Below, in pieces: positions 46,701-55,707 of a stretch of DNA of 64,000 nt (position 1 is its first letter; each line of letters begins with the position of its first letter). Under the pieces are notes generated by a model that worked only from the letters and a program-made list of their open reading frames with translations, ran no database searches and was not told the origin of the DNA. Both the position numbers and the translations under genes were made by a program. The stretch comes from Acetobacter pasteurianus subsp. pasteurianus LMG 1262 = NBRC 106471 (GTDB lineage Bacteria; Pseudomonadota; Alphaproteobacteria; Acetobacterales; Acetobacteraceae), in assembly GCF_000285275.1 (NCBI RefSeq), contig NZ_CADO01000139.1:335106-399105 (forward strand), written 5' to 3'.

Positions 46701-47961
46701 GGCGTTGGGGCAGGCCCAGATGGCGCTGCTGGTTGCGGGCACCATGACCTCCCCCCGCGTAACTGGCACGGTTGATCTGCGCGATGCCGATGTGCAGGAT
46801 TTTGCCCAAGGCTTCCATCTGGCCAATATCAATGGCCGCGTGGTGGGAGAGAACGACAAAATAGTTATTCAGAACCTTACGGCCAAGGCGGGTGATGGCA
46901 GCTTGGGCGTAACCGGGTTTGTGGGTATTGGCTCCCCCGGCATGCCGCTGGATATTCACTTGCAGGCCCATGATGCCCGGCCCATTTCCAGTGACCTGCT
47001 AACAGCGGTGATGAACGCAGATATTGCCGTAAAAGGGCAGGTGCAAACCCGCATGGATGTTGATGGCACGGTGGATTTGCGGCGTGTGGAAATCAATATT
47101 CCCAATTCCTTGCCATCTTCCGTGGCACGGTTGGATGTTGTGCGCCCCGGTGATGAGCAAAAGCAGGCGGAAGCTGCTAAGGCGGAAAGTACAAAGTCTG
47201 CTGTTATCGGGTTGAATCTCAATGTCACATCACCGGGCAAATTTTTTGTGCGCGGGCATGGTTTGGATGCCGAAATGGCAGGTAGGCTGAAAGTTGGCGG
47301 CACCACACAGGCGCCGTTGATGAGCGGCGGGTTTGATCTCAAGCGCGGCAACTTTGATCTGGCCGGTATTTCGCTCAACTTCACCAAAGGGCGGGTGGCC
47401 TTTAATGGCTCCGGCGTTGGCCATAAAATGGACCCCACGCTGGATTTTGAGGCTGACCGCGCCGTGCAGGGCCAAACGGCCATGCTCAAGGTGGGCGGTT
47501 ATGCCAGCGCGCCTAAAATTACGTTTGAATCCATGCCACCCCTGCCGCAGGATCAGGTTCTGGCCATGCTGCTATTTGGCACAGATGCGCACTCTCTTTC
47601 CTCCACGCAGATGGTGGAACTGGGCACGGCACTGGCCACGCTTACAGGGCTTACGCCGTTTGACCCCATGGGTACTATCCGCAAAACCTTGCATCTGGAC
47701 CGCTTGGCCATTGGCGGCGGCTCTGGCGTGGGGAATGGTGGCACCAGTGTTGAGGCCGGCAAATATGTGATGAAAGGCGTTTACGTAGGCGCCAAGCAGG
47801 CCACTTCTGGTTCTGGCACGCAGGCGCAGGTGCAGGTTGACCTGACAAAGCACCTGAAGCTGAACACAACGGTGGGCACAGGCGGCACCGTCACCGGCTT
47901 TACCACCCCGGAAAATGATCCGGGGAGCAGCGTGGGGCTGCTGTGGCAGTATCGTTACTAA
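43732..47961 (+). CDS. tamB: TamB, periplasm-spanning translocation/assembly module
   Basis: From ATG 43732 the protein has 1409 residues. An N-terminal TM (GRIALITGGSLVGITGLAVAVLL) is followed by a long repeated beta-rich region of the AsmA/TamB kind. The C-terminal DUF490/TamB domain includes GHGLDAEMAGRLKVGG, FDLKRGNFDLAGISLNFTKG and SMPPLPQDQVLAMLLFG, ending with the GTGGTVTGFTTPENDPGSS region. It bridges the inner membrane to TamA and is implicated in lipid transport or outer membrane protein assembly. Co-translated with tamA by a 1-bp overlap. Confidence 0.93.
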   Translation: MADTPEPILPRTPDKPARPLWRRMGRIALITGGSLVGITGLAVAVLLVGANTGPGRKMLMHQASSLTGGMIGLSGMSGRFPDNFRLDTLEIRDKQGAWLTLHNVALNWSPLAIIGRTARIYAVTADELDIPRLPVSDPAKPATPSKSSPSALHLGVDIRKLAVGRINVGAALAGSPASFALAGHGKISNIDPVINGLSLPSLPGADIALHLKRLDAAGQIDLATTTGKGKLSLHLDASEGTDGFAATRLKMPQLVPLALKLDINGPPSAAVLGFAASAGDIKAHADGVLDLLAEKLGNLNTGVDAPAMSLSPDLAWGGIHLGAQLHGKMAAPLGTAQVQVDQLAASGAGVGTLKVQFSGENGSADMANLLHVVATADGVRLPGKAPTLLASAPLQLDAQLEPQKPGKPLAFTLSHPLLNLSGNVQSAAPQRGTVALKLPDLLPFGEMAGTPLRGSAGMNAQFDLPAKPEGDTHLTADGTLAITGGQPQAAGLIGTDGKFALTATMRPLAAQDKLPAAKQIDLQSLTVDGRALNLKGGGQVNTGRDMDLAFDLGLTDLARALPSLRGALTLALQAKGPMQDFTATLHAKGDPGTATMPRGPIELDANVQHLPTAPEGTVQAHGTLNRAPLLLDVALAQSAQGDRQVDIRKLSWNSVAGQGQLSLPTGEVVPLGTLDLKVGRLADFRPLIGQAISGALAASVKTTQVADKPQVALKLDGNVAMPSVKIGSLALAGTVKDPAAHPNADLTLKLGGLSASGVTGQARLSAKGPDNAMALTAQVGPASWSGSPLMLDTAALLNLPAKQVKVQRLNATAKQETLRLLAPALVSFGDTMGVDRLRATLVTAGSQPATIDVAGKIKPSLAVTADIRNLTPALAHPFAPDFKASGTVSVQAKVAGTLNAPQGQVKLTGRDLRMAGSSAAASIPPLHLDAAANLAGSSAKVQVAAGAGPKLNMNVAGTAPLNKTGPMNLRVNGNLDLSIANGILGAQARQALGQAQMALLVAGTMTSPRVTGTVDLRDADVQDFAQGFHLANINGRVVGENDKIVIQNLTAKAGDGSLGVTGFVGIGSPGMPLDIHLQAHDARPISSDLLTAVMNADIAVKGQVQTRMDVDGTVDLRRVEINIPNSLPSSVARLDVVRPGDEQKQAEAAKAESTKSAVIGLNLNVTSPGKFFVRGHGLDAEMAGRLKVGGTTQAPLMSGGFDLKRGNFDLAGISLNFTKGRVAFNGSGVGHKMDPTLDFEADRAVQGQTAMLKVGGYASAPKITFESMPPLPQDQVLAMLLFGTDAHSLSSTQMVELGTALATLTGLTPFDPMGTIRKTLHLDRLAIGGGSGVGNGGTSVEAGKYVMKGVYVGAKQATSGSGTQAQVQVDLTKHLKLNTTVGTGGTVTGFTTPENDPGSSVGLLWQYRY

Positions 47962-47975
47962 GCATTCAGGCGGAT

Positions 47976-48009
47976 ATTTGAGGCGCTCTTTCTAACAAGC
48001 GCCTCAAAT
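47976..48009. terminator. Perfect 12-bp inverted repeat between tamB and xthA
   Basis: ATTTGAGGCGCT (47976-47987) pairs with AGCGCCTCAAAT (47998-48009) around a ten-base loop. Both flanking genes converge on it. It has no strong T run, but is placed as a shared terminator. Confidence 0.6.
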
Positions 48010-48015
48010 CATGCG

Positions 48016-48816
48016 TTAGTCTGAAAGGCTGAAATCCACCACGACTGGCACATGGTCGGAGGGGCTTTCCCAATCTCGCGCCTCACGTACAACCGTCATG
48101 CCGTGTAGGTTTGGCAGAAGGTCGGGCGTCATCCATACGTGGTCCAGACGGCGGCCGCGGTTAGATTTCTTCCAATCCCGGTTGCGGTAAGACCACCACG
48201 TATAAAGTTTTTCATCCGCTGGTACAAAATGGCGCATGGCGTCTACAAAGCCTGTTTGCAACCAGCGGTTTAGGCGCTCTGTTTCCGGCGGGGTGTGGCT
48301 GACAATTTTAAGAAGTTGTTTGTGGCTCCATACATCGTGCTCAAGTGGCGCAATGTTGAAGTCCCCCACCAGCACCGTGCGGTTGAGCGGGCGAGACTGA
48401 AACCACTCGGTTACTTCCTCAACAAACGCCAGTTTGTGAGCAAATTTGGGGTTGGTTTCCGGGTCTGGCTCATCCCCACCTGCGGGAATGTAAAAATCGT
48501 GCAGTTCCACTTCGCCTTCTGGCGCGCATACGGTGGCGGCCACGTGGCGGCAATCTTCCTTGCCGTACCATACCGGCGTTTGCGTGACAGGCTTTAACGG
48601 ATGGCGAGAAAGAATGGCCACGCCGTTATAGCCTTTCATGCCCCGGTAATGCAGGTGCTCAAAACCCAGAGCCTTTACGCCATCTTCGGGAAACAAAGGA
48701 TCCGGCACCTTGGTTTCCTGTAGGCACACAACATCTGGGGCAAGATGCCGCACCAGCTTTTCAAGCAGAGGCAGGCGCAGGCGGAGGGAATTGATGTTCC
48801 ATGTTACTAATCGCAT
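48016..48816 (-). CDS. xthA: Exodeoxyribonuclease III family AP endonuclease
   Basis: From ATG 48816 the protein has 266 residues. The endonuclease/exonuclease/phosphatase motifs are complete: VTWNINSLRLRL, VVCLQETKVPD (metal Glu), VLVGDFNIAPLEHD (catalytic Asp and Asn), and SPSDHVPVVVDF (catalytic Asp-His). RGRRLDHVWMTPDL is also present. It acts on abasic sites and 3'-blocked ends in base excision repair. It converges with tamB and is divergent from the dipeptidase. Confidence 0.92.
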   Translation of the reverse strand: MRLVTWNINSLRLRLPLLEKLVRHLAPDVVCLQETKVPDPLFPEDGVKALGFEHLHYRGMKGYNGVAILSRHPLKPVTQTPVWYGKEDCRHVAATVCAPEGEVELHDFYIPAGGDEPDPETNPKFAHKLAFVEEVTEWFQSRPLNRTVLVGDFNIAPLEHDVWSHKQLLKIVSHTPPETERLNRWLQTGFVDAMRHFVPADEKLYTWWSYRNRDWKKSNRGRRLDHVWMTPDLLPNLHGMTVVREARDWESPSDHVPVVVDFSLSD

Positions 48817-48933
48817 GCGCCGTGGCATGACGGATTGCGGTTTGCAGGGCAAGCAAAAACAGGCGCATAAGTGGGGTAGGTGGAACCCGGCTGTTCCCTT
48901 GTAATTTCATGTAACAGGGCCATTTTCTAAATC

Positions 48934-49995
48934 ATGACAACCCAACCTTCTTCCGTTTCTCCGGATGCAGTTGCGCTGCATCGTGCCTTGTTCACTCTGG
49001 ATAGCCATATCGATATTCCGTGGCCCGACCGGAATGATGCGTTTGAGGATACGGCAGACAGGCGGGTGGATCTGCCCAAAATGCAGCAGGGCGGCATGTC
49101 TGCCGGGTGCTTTGTGGCATATATCGCCCAAGCCGCCATAGACCGGGAAGGACACACACAGGCGCAGCAGCAGTGTCTGGCTATGCTGGATGCCATAGGC
49201 CGCATGCAGGGCACCCATAACGGTATCAGCGCACGTGTATGCTCCACTGTGGCGGATATGCGCGCTGCGTTTGAGGAAGGCGTGCTGGTTGTTGTTCCGG
49301 CAGTGGAAAATGGCTACGGCATGGGGGATGATCCCGCATTGCTCAAGCAGTTTCGGGCCAAGGGTGCGCGGTATGTTACCCTAACTCATAATGGCCATAA
49401 CGCGCTGGCAGATGCGGCCATCCATCGCCCCAGCCTTGGGGATGCACCACAGCGGCACCACGGCCTTTCCGCCCTTGGGCGTGAAGCGATTGCCGAAATG
49501 AACCGCCTAGGCATTGTGGTGGATGTGTCTCATTCCTCCAAACAAACCATGCTTCAGGCGGTGCAGGTTTCTGCCACACCTATTGTGGCTAGCCATTCCT
49601 GCGTGCGCACGCTTTGTGATCACCCGCGCAATCTGGATGATGAGCAGTTGGATGCGCTGAAGGAAAGTGGTGGTGTTATCCAGATTACGGCCATGCCCGC
49701 GTTTTTGAAGCCCAAGCCGGAGGAAGGTAAACGGCAGGGTTTTGTAGCCGATCTGGTGGACCATATTGATTACGTTGTGCGCAGGTTGGGGCCAGAATAC
49801 GTAGGTATTTCCTCAGATTTCGATGGCGGTGGTGCGCTGGAAGATTGGCAGAACGCCACACAGGGCGTGAACATCACTGCCGAGTTGATGCGCCGTGGAT
49901 ATGATAAAAGTGAAATTGCAGCTTTCTGGGGAGAAAACTTTCTGCGCGTGTTGGAAAAGGCGGAACAGGTGGCAGAACAAAGCAGGATTGCATGA
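48934..49995 (+). CDS. Membrane dipeptidase family (M19) peptidase
   Basis: A 353-residue amidohydrolase of the renal dipeptidase family. Zinc ligands are visible in LFTLDSHIDIPWPDR (HxD), VVVPAVENGYGMG (bridging Glu), VDVSHSSKQTMLQ (His), and PIVASHSCVRTLCDHPRN (His). The active-site Asp region is VGISSDFDGGG. No signal peptide is seen, so it is probably cytoplasmic and cleaves dipeptides, possibly D-residue or cysteinyl-glycine types. The flanking genes give no further clue. Confidence 0.88.
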   Translation: MTTQPSSVSPDAVALHRALFTLDSHIDIPWPDRNDAFEDTADRRVDLPKMQQGGMSAGCFVAYIAQAAIDREGHTQAQQQCLAMLDAIGRMQGTHNGISARVCSTVADMRAAFEEGVLVVVPAVENGYGMGDDPALLKQFRAKGARYVTLTHNGHNALADAAIHRPSLGDAPQRHHGLSALGREAIAEMNRLGIVVDVSHSSKQTMLQAVQVSATPIVASHSCVRTLCDHPRNLDDEQLDALKESGGVIQITAMPAFLKPKPEEGKRQGFVADLVDHIDYVVRRLGPEYVGISSDFDGGGALEDWQNATQGVNITAELMRRGYDKSEIAAFWGENFLRVLEKAEQVAEQSRIA

Positions 49996-50014
49996 GAACA
50001 AAAAACTGCAAAAA

Positions 50015-50214
50015 TTGTCCACTTCCTGTCTTGACATCGCGTATTTTCAACAAAAAGTTCAAAAACCACAGGGTGTCAAAAAACCGCAACACATTAAATC
50101 TTTTGAAATCAGTGAGTTGGCGGGAATGACCAAAAACTGTGCAATCTGTTGAAAGGGCTGACTTTCTGCGGTTTATGATGAGTCAGCCCCAGCTGTTCCA
50201 CAGAGTTATCCACA
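50015..50214. promoter_or_regulatory. AT-rich spacer with three DnaA-box-like 9-mers upstream of uvrC
   Basis: The 257-base gap 49996-50252 holds a perfect DnaA box TTATCCACA (50206-50214) and two near matches, TGTTCCACA (50194-50202) and TTGTCCACT (50015-50023). A TTGACA -35-like element is at 50031-50036. No other gene is seen in the spacer. Confidence 0.4.
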
Positions 50215-50252
50215 AAAACGGTGGATGAAATTTCCCTTTTGACCAAGAGCGT

Positions 50253-52166
50253 ATGATGACAGCTGATTCTACCCCTTCAGATACCCTGCCTGTGGCGCAG
50301 GAACAGGCAACCCCTGCCGTAAAAGGGGTGGAGGCCATTCGGCATGCGCTTAAAACCATGCCGCTTTCGCCCGGCGTGTATCGTATGCTCGGGGCTAAGG
50401 GGGAAGTGCTGTACGTTGGCAAGGCGTTGGCGCTTAAAAAGCGGGTAACATCGTACACCCATATCAACCGCCTGCCCGAACGGCTGCGGCGCATGGTTTC
50501 CGAAACGGTGGCAATGGAAATTGTGACCACCCACACGGAAGCCGAAGCGCTGCTGCTGGAGGCCAACTACATCAAGCGCATGAAGCCGCGCTTCAACATC
50601 CTGCTGCGGGATGACAAAAGCTACCCGTGGCTGATGCTGACAGATGCACATGCGTTCCCGCAAATTGCCAAGCACCGCGGCAAGGCCGTTAAAGGGTCCA
50701 GCCTCTGGGGGCCGTTTGCTTCGGCTTGGGCTGTTAACCAGACGCTCAACCTGATCCAGCGTGTTTTTCTGCTGCGCTCCTGCACAGATGCGGTTTTTAA
50801 TTCACGCACACGTCCTTGCCTGCTTTATCAAATCAAACGCTGTTCTGGCCCATGTGTGGACCGGATAGATCAGGAATCTTACGGGCAACTGGTAGAACAG
50901 GCGCGGGAGTTCCTGTCTGGCAAGGATACGGCGCTGCGCGAAACCTTGGGGCAGGAAATGAATGCTGCCGCGGAAGCGCTGGATTTTGAGCGTGCGGCCG
51001 TGCTGCGGGATCGTATTCGTGCGCTGGCACAGATGCAGGAATCCAGCGTAATCAACCCGGCATCCCTACAGGATGCAGATGTGCTGGCACTGTGGCAGGA
51101 GGCCGGGCACGCCTGTATTCAGGTCTTTTTCATTCGCGGTGGGCGTAATAATGGCAGCCGCTCGTTCTTCCCGGCCCATACGCAGGATGCCACGCCCGCA
51201 GATGTGCTTTCTGCCTTTATTGCGCAGTTTTATGATGACAAACCATGCCCAGCCCAGATTTTGGTGAATTATGAATTGCCGGAATCTTTGCTGCTGACGG
51301 AGGCTTTATCTCTCCGGCGAGGCCGCAAGGTAGAAATTCTTGCTCCGCAACGGGGCGAGAAAAAGCAGGTGCTTGATCATGCCGTAACCAACGCGCGGGA
51401 TGCGTTAAGCCGCAAGTTGGCAGAAACCGCAGGGCAGGCCAAATTGCTGCAAGGCGTGGCAGATGTTCTGGGGCTGGATGCGCCGCCCGAACGCATAGAA
51501 GTGTATGATAACAGCCATATTCAGGGCTCACATGCCTATGGTGTGATGATTGTGGGCGGGCCGGAGGGCTTTAACCGCAAGGCGTATCGCAAGTTCAAAA
51601 TCAAAGGTCCCGTTACGCCGGGAGATGACTTTGGCATGATGCGCGAAGTGCTGGAGCGTCGCTTTGGCCGCGCCTTAAAAGAGGCGGAGGAGGGAGATAC
51701 CTCCAACTGGCCTGATGTATTGCTGATTGATGGTGGCGCTGGGCAATATTCCGCCGTGCGCAGTGTGCTGGATGATCTGGGCGTAACCGGCGTAAAGCTT
51801 GTGGGTATTGCCAAGGGACCAGACCGTGATGCCGGGAAGGAATGGTTTTACACAGAGGACAAGGAACCCTTCCAGCTCGATTTGCGAGATCCCGTACTGT
51901 ACTATCTGCAACGGCTGCGTGATGAAGCACACCGGTTTGCCATTACCACTCACAGGTCTGGCAGGTCTAAAACACTGGTGAAGTCGGAACTGGATGATGT
52001 GCCCGGTATTGGGCCGGCGCGTAAGAAGCTGTTGCTGAACACATTTGGTTCAGCCCGCGCCATCAAGCAGGCCGGTCTGGCAGAGCTGGAAGCCGCCCCC
52101 GGCATTAGCCGAGAAACAGCGCGCGCCATTTACGGCCATTTTCACCCGGACTGGACGCCGGGATGA
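50253..52166 (+). CDS. uvrC: Excinuclease ABC subunit C
   Basis: A 637-residue nucleotide excision repair nuclease. In order: GIY-YIG domain ([20 protein letters not shown]), UVR domain ([18 protein letters not shown]), the RNase H-like 5'-incision domain ([35 protein letters not shown]) and a C-terminal helix-hairpin-helix pair ([35 protein letters not shown]). With UvrA and UvrB it cuts on both sides of lesions. It is preceded by an AT-rich region with DnaA-like boxes, and I found no clear GTTC-N7-GTTC SOS box there. Confidence 0.96.
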   Translation: MMTADSTPSDTLPVAQEQATPAVKGVEAIRHALKTMPLSPGVYRMLGAKGEVLYVGKALALKKRVTSYTHINRLPERLRRMVSETVAMEIVTTHTEAEALLLEANYIKRMKPRFNILLRDDKSYPWLMLTDAHAFPQIAKHRGKAVKGSSLWGPFASAWAVNQTLNLIQRVFLLRSCTDAVFNSRTRPCLLYQIKRCSGPCVDRIDQESYGQLVEQAREFLSGKDTALRETLGQEMNAAAEALDFERAAVLRDRIRALAQMQESSVINPASLQDADVLALWQEAGHACIQVFFIRGGRNNGSRSFFPAHTQDATPADVLSAFIAQFYDDKPCPAQILVNYELPESLLLTEALSLRRGRKVEILAPQRGEKKQVLDHAVTNARDALSRKLAETAGQAKLLQGVADVLGLDAPPERIEVYDNSHIQGSHAYGVMIVGGPEGFNRKAYRKFKIKGPVTPGDDFGMMREVLERRFGRALKEAEEGDTSNWPDVLLIDGGAGQYSAVRSVLDDLGVTGVKLVGIAKGPDRDAGKEWFYTEDKEPFQLDLRDPVLYYLQRLRDEAHRFAITTHRSGRSKTLVKSELDDVPGIGPARKKLLLNTFGSARAIKQAGLAELEAAPGISRETARAIYGHFHPDWTPG

Positions 52167-52268
52167 CCATAAGCATATGAGCATTGCGCAAGAATTCTGG
52201 ATATCTGACACCTTTGCGATGGCATAAGCCATTCCAGCAGTGCAGGAAATAGGTTACTATATTCCGTA

Positions 52269-52838
52269 ATGCTGACAGATCTGCCGAATGTCCTGACAAT
52301 CTCGCGTATTGTAGCCATACCCATTGTGGTCACTCTGGCTGCATGGGGAAGCCCGCGTACAGATGCCCTTGCGTGTCTGCTGTTCATTCTGGCGGGAATA
52401 ACAGATTATTTTGATGGCAAACTGGCACGCTCACGCCATCAGATGTCAGATTTCGGGCGCATGTTTGATTCCATCGCAGATAAGCTGCTGGTTGGGGCCT
52501 GTCTGATGGTGCTGGCTGGTTTTGCGCGTCTGCCTTATCAGGGTTTGTGGCCTGCCATTATTATTCTGTGCCGTGAAATTCTGGTTTCCGGCATGCGGGA
52601 ATATCTGGCGGAACGTCGTGCACGCTTGCCCGTAACCCGTTTGGCAAAATGGAAAACCGGCTTCCAGATGACAGCTATTGGCTTTTTGCTGGCAGGCGAT
52701 GGTACGGGCGCTTTGCTGGGTATGCCGTGGCTGCCAGTTGCGCTTATTGGTGCTGTATTACTTTGGATTTCTGCGGTGCTTACATTGATAACCGGCTGGG
52801 ATTATTTAACAACCGGCCTGCGCCATGTTGAAATGTAA
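52269..52838 (+). CDS. pgsA: CDP-diacylglycerol-glycerol-3-phosphate 3-phosphatidyltransferase
   Basis: A 189-residue inner-membrane CDP-alcohol phosphatidyltransferase. The motif D-x2-DG-x2-AR-x8-G-x3-D-x3-D is present as ITDYFDGKLARSRHQMSDFGRMFDSIADK (read across residues about 43-70). The start LPNVLTISRIVAIPIVVTLAAW is typical for PgsA. It makes phosphatidylglycerol phosphate. The start at ATG 52269 is 102 bases after uvrC on the same strand. Confidence 0.95.
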   Translation: MLTDLPNVLTISRIVAIPIVVTLAAWGSPRTDALACLLFILAGITDYFDGKLARSRHQMSDFGRMFDSIADKLLVGACLMVLAGFARLPYQGLWPAIIILCREILVSGMREYLAERRARLPVTRLAKWKTGFQMTAIGFLLAGDGTGALLGMPWLPVALIGAVLLWISAVLTLITGWDYLTTGLRHVEM

Positions 52839-53023
52839 AAAACTTCGTTACTATTTTAGTAATGCGCCGCATCTATTCCAGAAAAATAACTTCATTTTGC
52901 GGCATCGCCTTGTGTCTGGTGGATAAACCGTTATTTAGCATGAGGTGCGGTTCTAAAGGGCCGCAATCGCAGGCAGGGAATGATTCGCCTGCTGTTGAAA
53001 GATGATGATTGCGGAGTCAAGGC

Positions 53024-53551
53024 ATGCGGAAAGCCGCTCTTCTAGGTTTATGTATGATCGTGAGCGGATGTGCAGGCTTTGACAAGTTTGTATCGGATAC
53101 AGCAACGCTTCCAGGTGAAAACCCCAATGCCCCATCGGGGGAAGACCTCAACATGCGGCGTATCAGGGGACAGTCTGCTGTAGATGTTCCCATTCTGCCA
53201 GAAGGTGGCAATATGTGGCCCGGCCCACCAACGCCATTGCCTACACTGGAAGATGTTGAAAAAGATCGAAGCGGCACTGTATTGGGTGGAGAATCTACAT
53301 CAGGCCCGCAATTGCCTGATGGTGAGGAAATGAGCATTGGCGAAAAGGAAGATATTCGCCACGGCGTTGTTGGGGGTGGTACAGCGGGTAAACTGCCCGA
53401 TGCAGAACCGGATGTTTCCAGCAAGTACGGGGCGCATCGGGGTGTAGGTGCTCCCATCGAAATTCCGAATGATGATGGTACCATTACCTTGATCCAGCCA
53501 GATGGATCCGTTAGCACCATCAAGGATAACCGTTCCACCGTACATCATTAA
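53024..53551 (+). CDS. Predicted lipoprotein of unknown function
   Basis: From ATG 53024 (GGAG nine bases upstream) the protein has 175 residues. MRKAALLGLCMIVSGCAGF is a lipoprotein signal with lipobox VSGC. The mature part is hydrophilic, rich in Gly, Pro and Asp, with few predicted helices and a C-terminal IEIPNDDGTITLIQPDGSV. I do not recognise a family. It is likely a lipid-anchored, partly disordered periplasmic or outer membrane protein. It sits between pgsA and moaD. Confidence 0.6.
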   Translation: MRKAALLGLCMIVSGCAGFDKFVSDTATLPGENPNAPSGEDLNMRRIRGQSAVDVPILPEGGNMWPGPPTPLPTLEDVEKDRSGTVLGGESTSGPQLPDGEEMSIGEKEDIRHGVVGGGTAGKLPDAEPDVSSKYGAHRGVGAPIEIPNDDGTITLIQPDGSVSTIKDNRSTVHH

Positions 53552-53614
53552 GGCTTACGCTGTTTAAGTGTGGCAGATGAATCGGCTGAAAACTCAAACC
53601 ACGGCAGGCAGGCC

Positions 53615-53878
53615 ATGACAGGCACCGTAAATATTCTTTATTTTGCCGCCCTGCGTGAGCAACTGGGGCGTGAAGGCCAGCAGGTTATTCTGTCATCCAA
53701 TACTATGCCTGTCGCAACCTTGGTGCAGGAACTGCGCCAGCACGATGCAAAGTTGGATGAGGTGTTTGCCGCCACACCGCGTATTCGGGTTGCTATAAAC
53801 CAAAAGCTGGGTGGATTTGATACCTGTGTGCAACCGGGTGATGAGCTTGCGTTTTTCCCTCCCATGACAGGCGGCTGA
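53615..53878 (+). CDS. moaD: Molybdopterin synthase small subunit
   Basis: From ATG 53615, 87 residues with a ubiquitin-like fold: VNILYFAALREQLGREGQ, a middle VATLVQELRQHD, and the end PGDELAFFPPMTGG. The C-terminal Gly-Gly is the thiocarboxylate site. It donates sulfur to precursor Z together with MoaE. moaE starts five bases after its stop. Acetic acid bacteria need molybdopterin for aldehyde and other oxidoreductases. Confidence 0.93.
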   Translation: MTGTVNILYFAALREQLGREGQQVILSSNTMPVATLVQELRQHDAKLDEVFAATPRIRVAINQKLGGFDTCVQPGDELAFFPPMTGG

Positions 53879-53883
53879 GACGC

Positions 53884-54354
53884 ATGTCTGTCCGTGTTTT
53901 GGTGCAGCAGGCAGCTTTTGATACAGGAGCTGAAACCGCACGCCTTTCCAGCCTTTCCGAACAGGTTGGCGGTATGGGCCTGTTTATAGGGCAGGTGCGT
54001 GGTGGTGATGGCTTGCTAAGCCTGACGCTAGAACATTATCCGGGCATGACGGAAACTATCCTTCATCAGCTTGCACAGGAAGCTATGCAGCGCTTCAATC
54101 TGCTTGGATGTACGCTCATACACAGGGTTGGCAGGCTGGAGGTTGGCGCACCTATTGTGCTGGTGGGCACTGCTGCGGCCCATCGGGGGGCTGCACTTTC
54201 GGCCACATCGTTTTTGATCGATCGGCTTAAAACCGGCGCGCCTTTCTGGAAAAAAGAAGAATTCGCCAACGGCCATACTGCATGGGTGGATGCGCGAGAA
54301 GAAGATGAACACGCTGCGGCCGCATGGATGCACACAGCGCCTTCATCTTCCTGA
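53884..54354 (+). CDS. moaE: Molybdopterin synthase catalytic subunit
   Basis: A 156-residue protein with MoaE motifs: GLFIGQVRGGDG, LTLEHYPGMTE, LIHRVGRLEVGAPIVLVG and the catalytic Lys region APFWKKEEF. It forms the heterotetramer with MoaD that inserts the dithiolene sulfurs. It converges with bioA, 12 bases between stops. Confidence 0.93.
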   Translation: MSVRVLVQQAAFDTGAETARLSSLSEQVGGMGLFIGQVRGGDGLLSLTLEHYPGMTETILHQLAQEAMQRFNLLGCTLIHRVGRLEVGAPIVLVGTAAAHRGAALSATSFLIDRLKTGAPFWKKEEFANGHTAWVDAREEDEHAAAAWMHTAPSSS

Positions 54355-54366
54355 CCTTACGGTTTT

Positions 54367-55650
54367 TCAGGGCAATACTTTATAAATGGCGTCTGTTAGT
54401 TTGCGTAAATCCTGTTTTTCAATGGTAAAGGCAGGTGTTAGGTAAACAATATTGCGGAAGGGACGTATCCATACGCCTTCGGCAATAAAGCGCTGCCGCA
54501 ATGCATCCGGGTTATTGATCTTTTTCAGTTCCACAACGCCAATGGCCCCAAGTGTGCGCACATCCTTTACGCCGGGTAGCGTGCGGCAGGGTTCGAGTGC
54601 TTCGGTTAGAAACGTGTTGATATCTTGCACTTGCTGAAGGCGGGGCTCGGTTTCAAACAGATCGAGCGAGGCATTGGCGCAGGCGCAGGCCAGTGGGTTT
54701 GCCATAAAGGTGGGGCCGTGCATCAGCGCGTGTTCGGGGTTGTCAGAAAGAAAAGCCTCAAACACATGCCGCCGCGCCACTGTGGCAGCCAGGGCCATGG
54801 TGCCGCCCGTAAGTGCTTTTGAAAGCGTGATAATGTCGGGCACAATGCCAGCCTGTTGGCAGGCAAACATGGTGCCGGTGCGGCCAAAGCCGGTAAAGAT
54901 TTCATCTAAAATCAGCAGCACATCGTGGTCATCCGCAGCTTTGCGCAAGGTGCGCAGTGTTTGCGGAGAATGAAACAACATGCCGCCAGCACCCTGCACC
55001 AAAGGCTCGGTGATAATGGCGGCAAGTTCGTGCGCGTGTTTGGCCAGCAGATCCAGAAATACAGCGGTGCTGGCTTCATCTACCGGTAGAGGGGAGATCA
55101 CATGCTCCATCAGGGCAGAGCCATAGAGGTGGTGCATGCCTTCTTCCGGATCACACACAGACATTGTGGCTAGTGTGTCTCCATGATAGCCACCACGGAA
55201 GGCCAGCATCTTGGTGCGTTTGGTCTGCCCTTTGTTCAGGCGGTACTGAATGGCCATTTTCATGGCCACTTCCACGGAAACCGAGCCTGAATCCGTAAAA
55301 AACACCCGTTCCAGATCTCCCGGCAACATGGCGCATAATCTGCTTGCCAGCCGCAGGGCGGGTTCGTGCACCATGCCGCCAAACATCACATGCGGCATGG
55401 TTTCCATCTGCTGGCATACGGTCTGGCGAATGTGGGGGTGATTATAGCCGTGGCAGGCTGTCCACCATGCGGCCACGCCATCTACCAGTTCCCGGCCATC
55501 GGTTAGGGTAATGCGCGTGTTGTGTGTGTGTGCTGCGGCAAGTGGCGCAGAGGCCGTTTTCATCTGGCTATAAGGTAGCCAGATATGGGGCAGGCCCTGC
55601 GTGTACCATTCCGGCATGGAAGATAGAGATGAGCCGGAAGCTTCTGTCAT
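54367..55650 (-). CDS. bioA: Adenosylmethionine-8-amino-7-oxononanoate aminotransferase
   Basis: From ATG 55650 the protein has 427 residues. It is a class III PLP transaminase of biotin synthesis: HIWLPYSQMKTAS (typical BioA start), VDGVAAWWTACHGYNHPHI, MLAFRGGYHGDTLATMS, LLILDEIFTGFGRTG (PLP Asp) and ITLSKALTGGTMALAA (PLP Lys). It uses S-adenosylmethionine as amino donor to make 7,8-diaminononanoate. It is divergent from bioF with a 57-base gap, so a shared regulatory region is likely. Confidence 0.95.
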   Translation of the reverse strand: MTEASGSSLSSMPEWYTQGLPHIWLPYSQMKTASAPLAAAHTHNTRITLTDGRELVDGVAAWWTACHGYNHPHIRQTVCQQMETMPHVMFGGMVHEPALRLASRLCAMLPGDLERVFFTDSGSVSVEVAMKMAIQYRLNKGQTKRTKMLAFRGGYHGDTLATMSVCDPEEGMHHLYGSALMEHVISPLPVDEASTAVFLDLLAKHAHELAAIITEPLVQGAGGMLFHSPQTLRTLRKAADDHDVLLILDEIFTGFGRTGTMFACQQAGIVPDIITLSKALTGGTMALAATVARRHVFEAFLSDNPEHALMHGPTFMANPLACACANASLDLFETEPRLQQVQDINTFLTEALEPCRTLPGVKDVRTLGAIGVVELKKINNPDALRQRFIAEGVWIRPFRNIVYLTPAFTIEKQDLRKLTDAIYKVLP

Positions 55651-55707
55651 GGAATGTTTCCCCATAGATGATTGACCCGCCCTTCAGGCTGCGGCACCAC
55701 ATGTTAC

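Noticed and set aside
43729..47869. Long minus-strand frames opposite tamB
   Set aside because: They are shadows of the repetitive TamB coding sequence and show no family motifs.
49996..50252. A chromosomal replication origin before uvrC
   Set aside because: Three DnaA-like boxes are too few and none of the usual alphaproteobacterial origin neighbours is present. It is kept only as a low-interest finding.
50253..52166. SOS control of uvrC and uvrD
   Set aside because: No GTTC-N7-GTTC or GAAC-N7-GAAC site was found in front of either gene, in contrast to lexA.
55651..55707. A BioR-type operator (TTATMKATAA) in the bioA-bioF gap
   Set aside because: I looked for the palindrome in the 57-base gap and found no convincing match.
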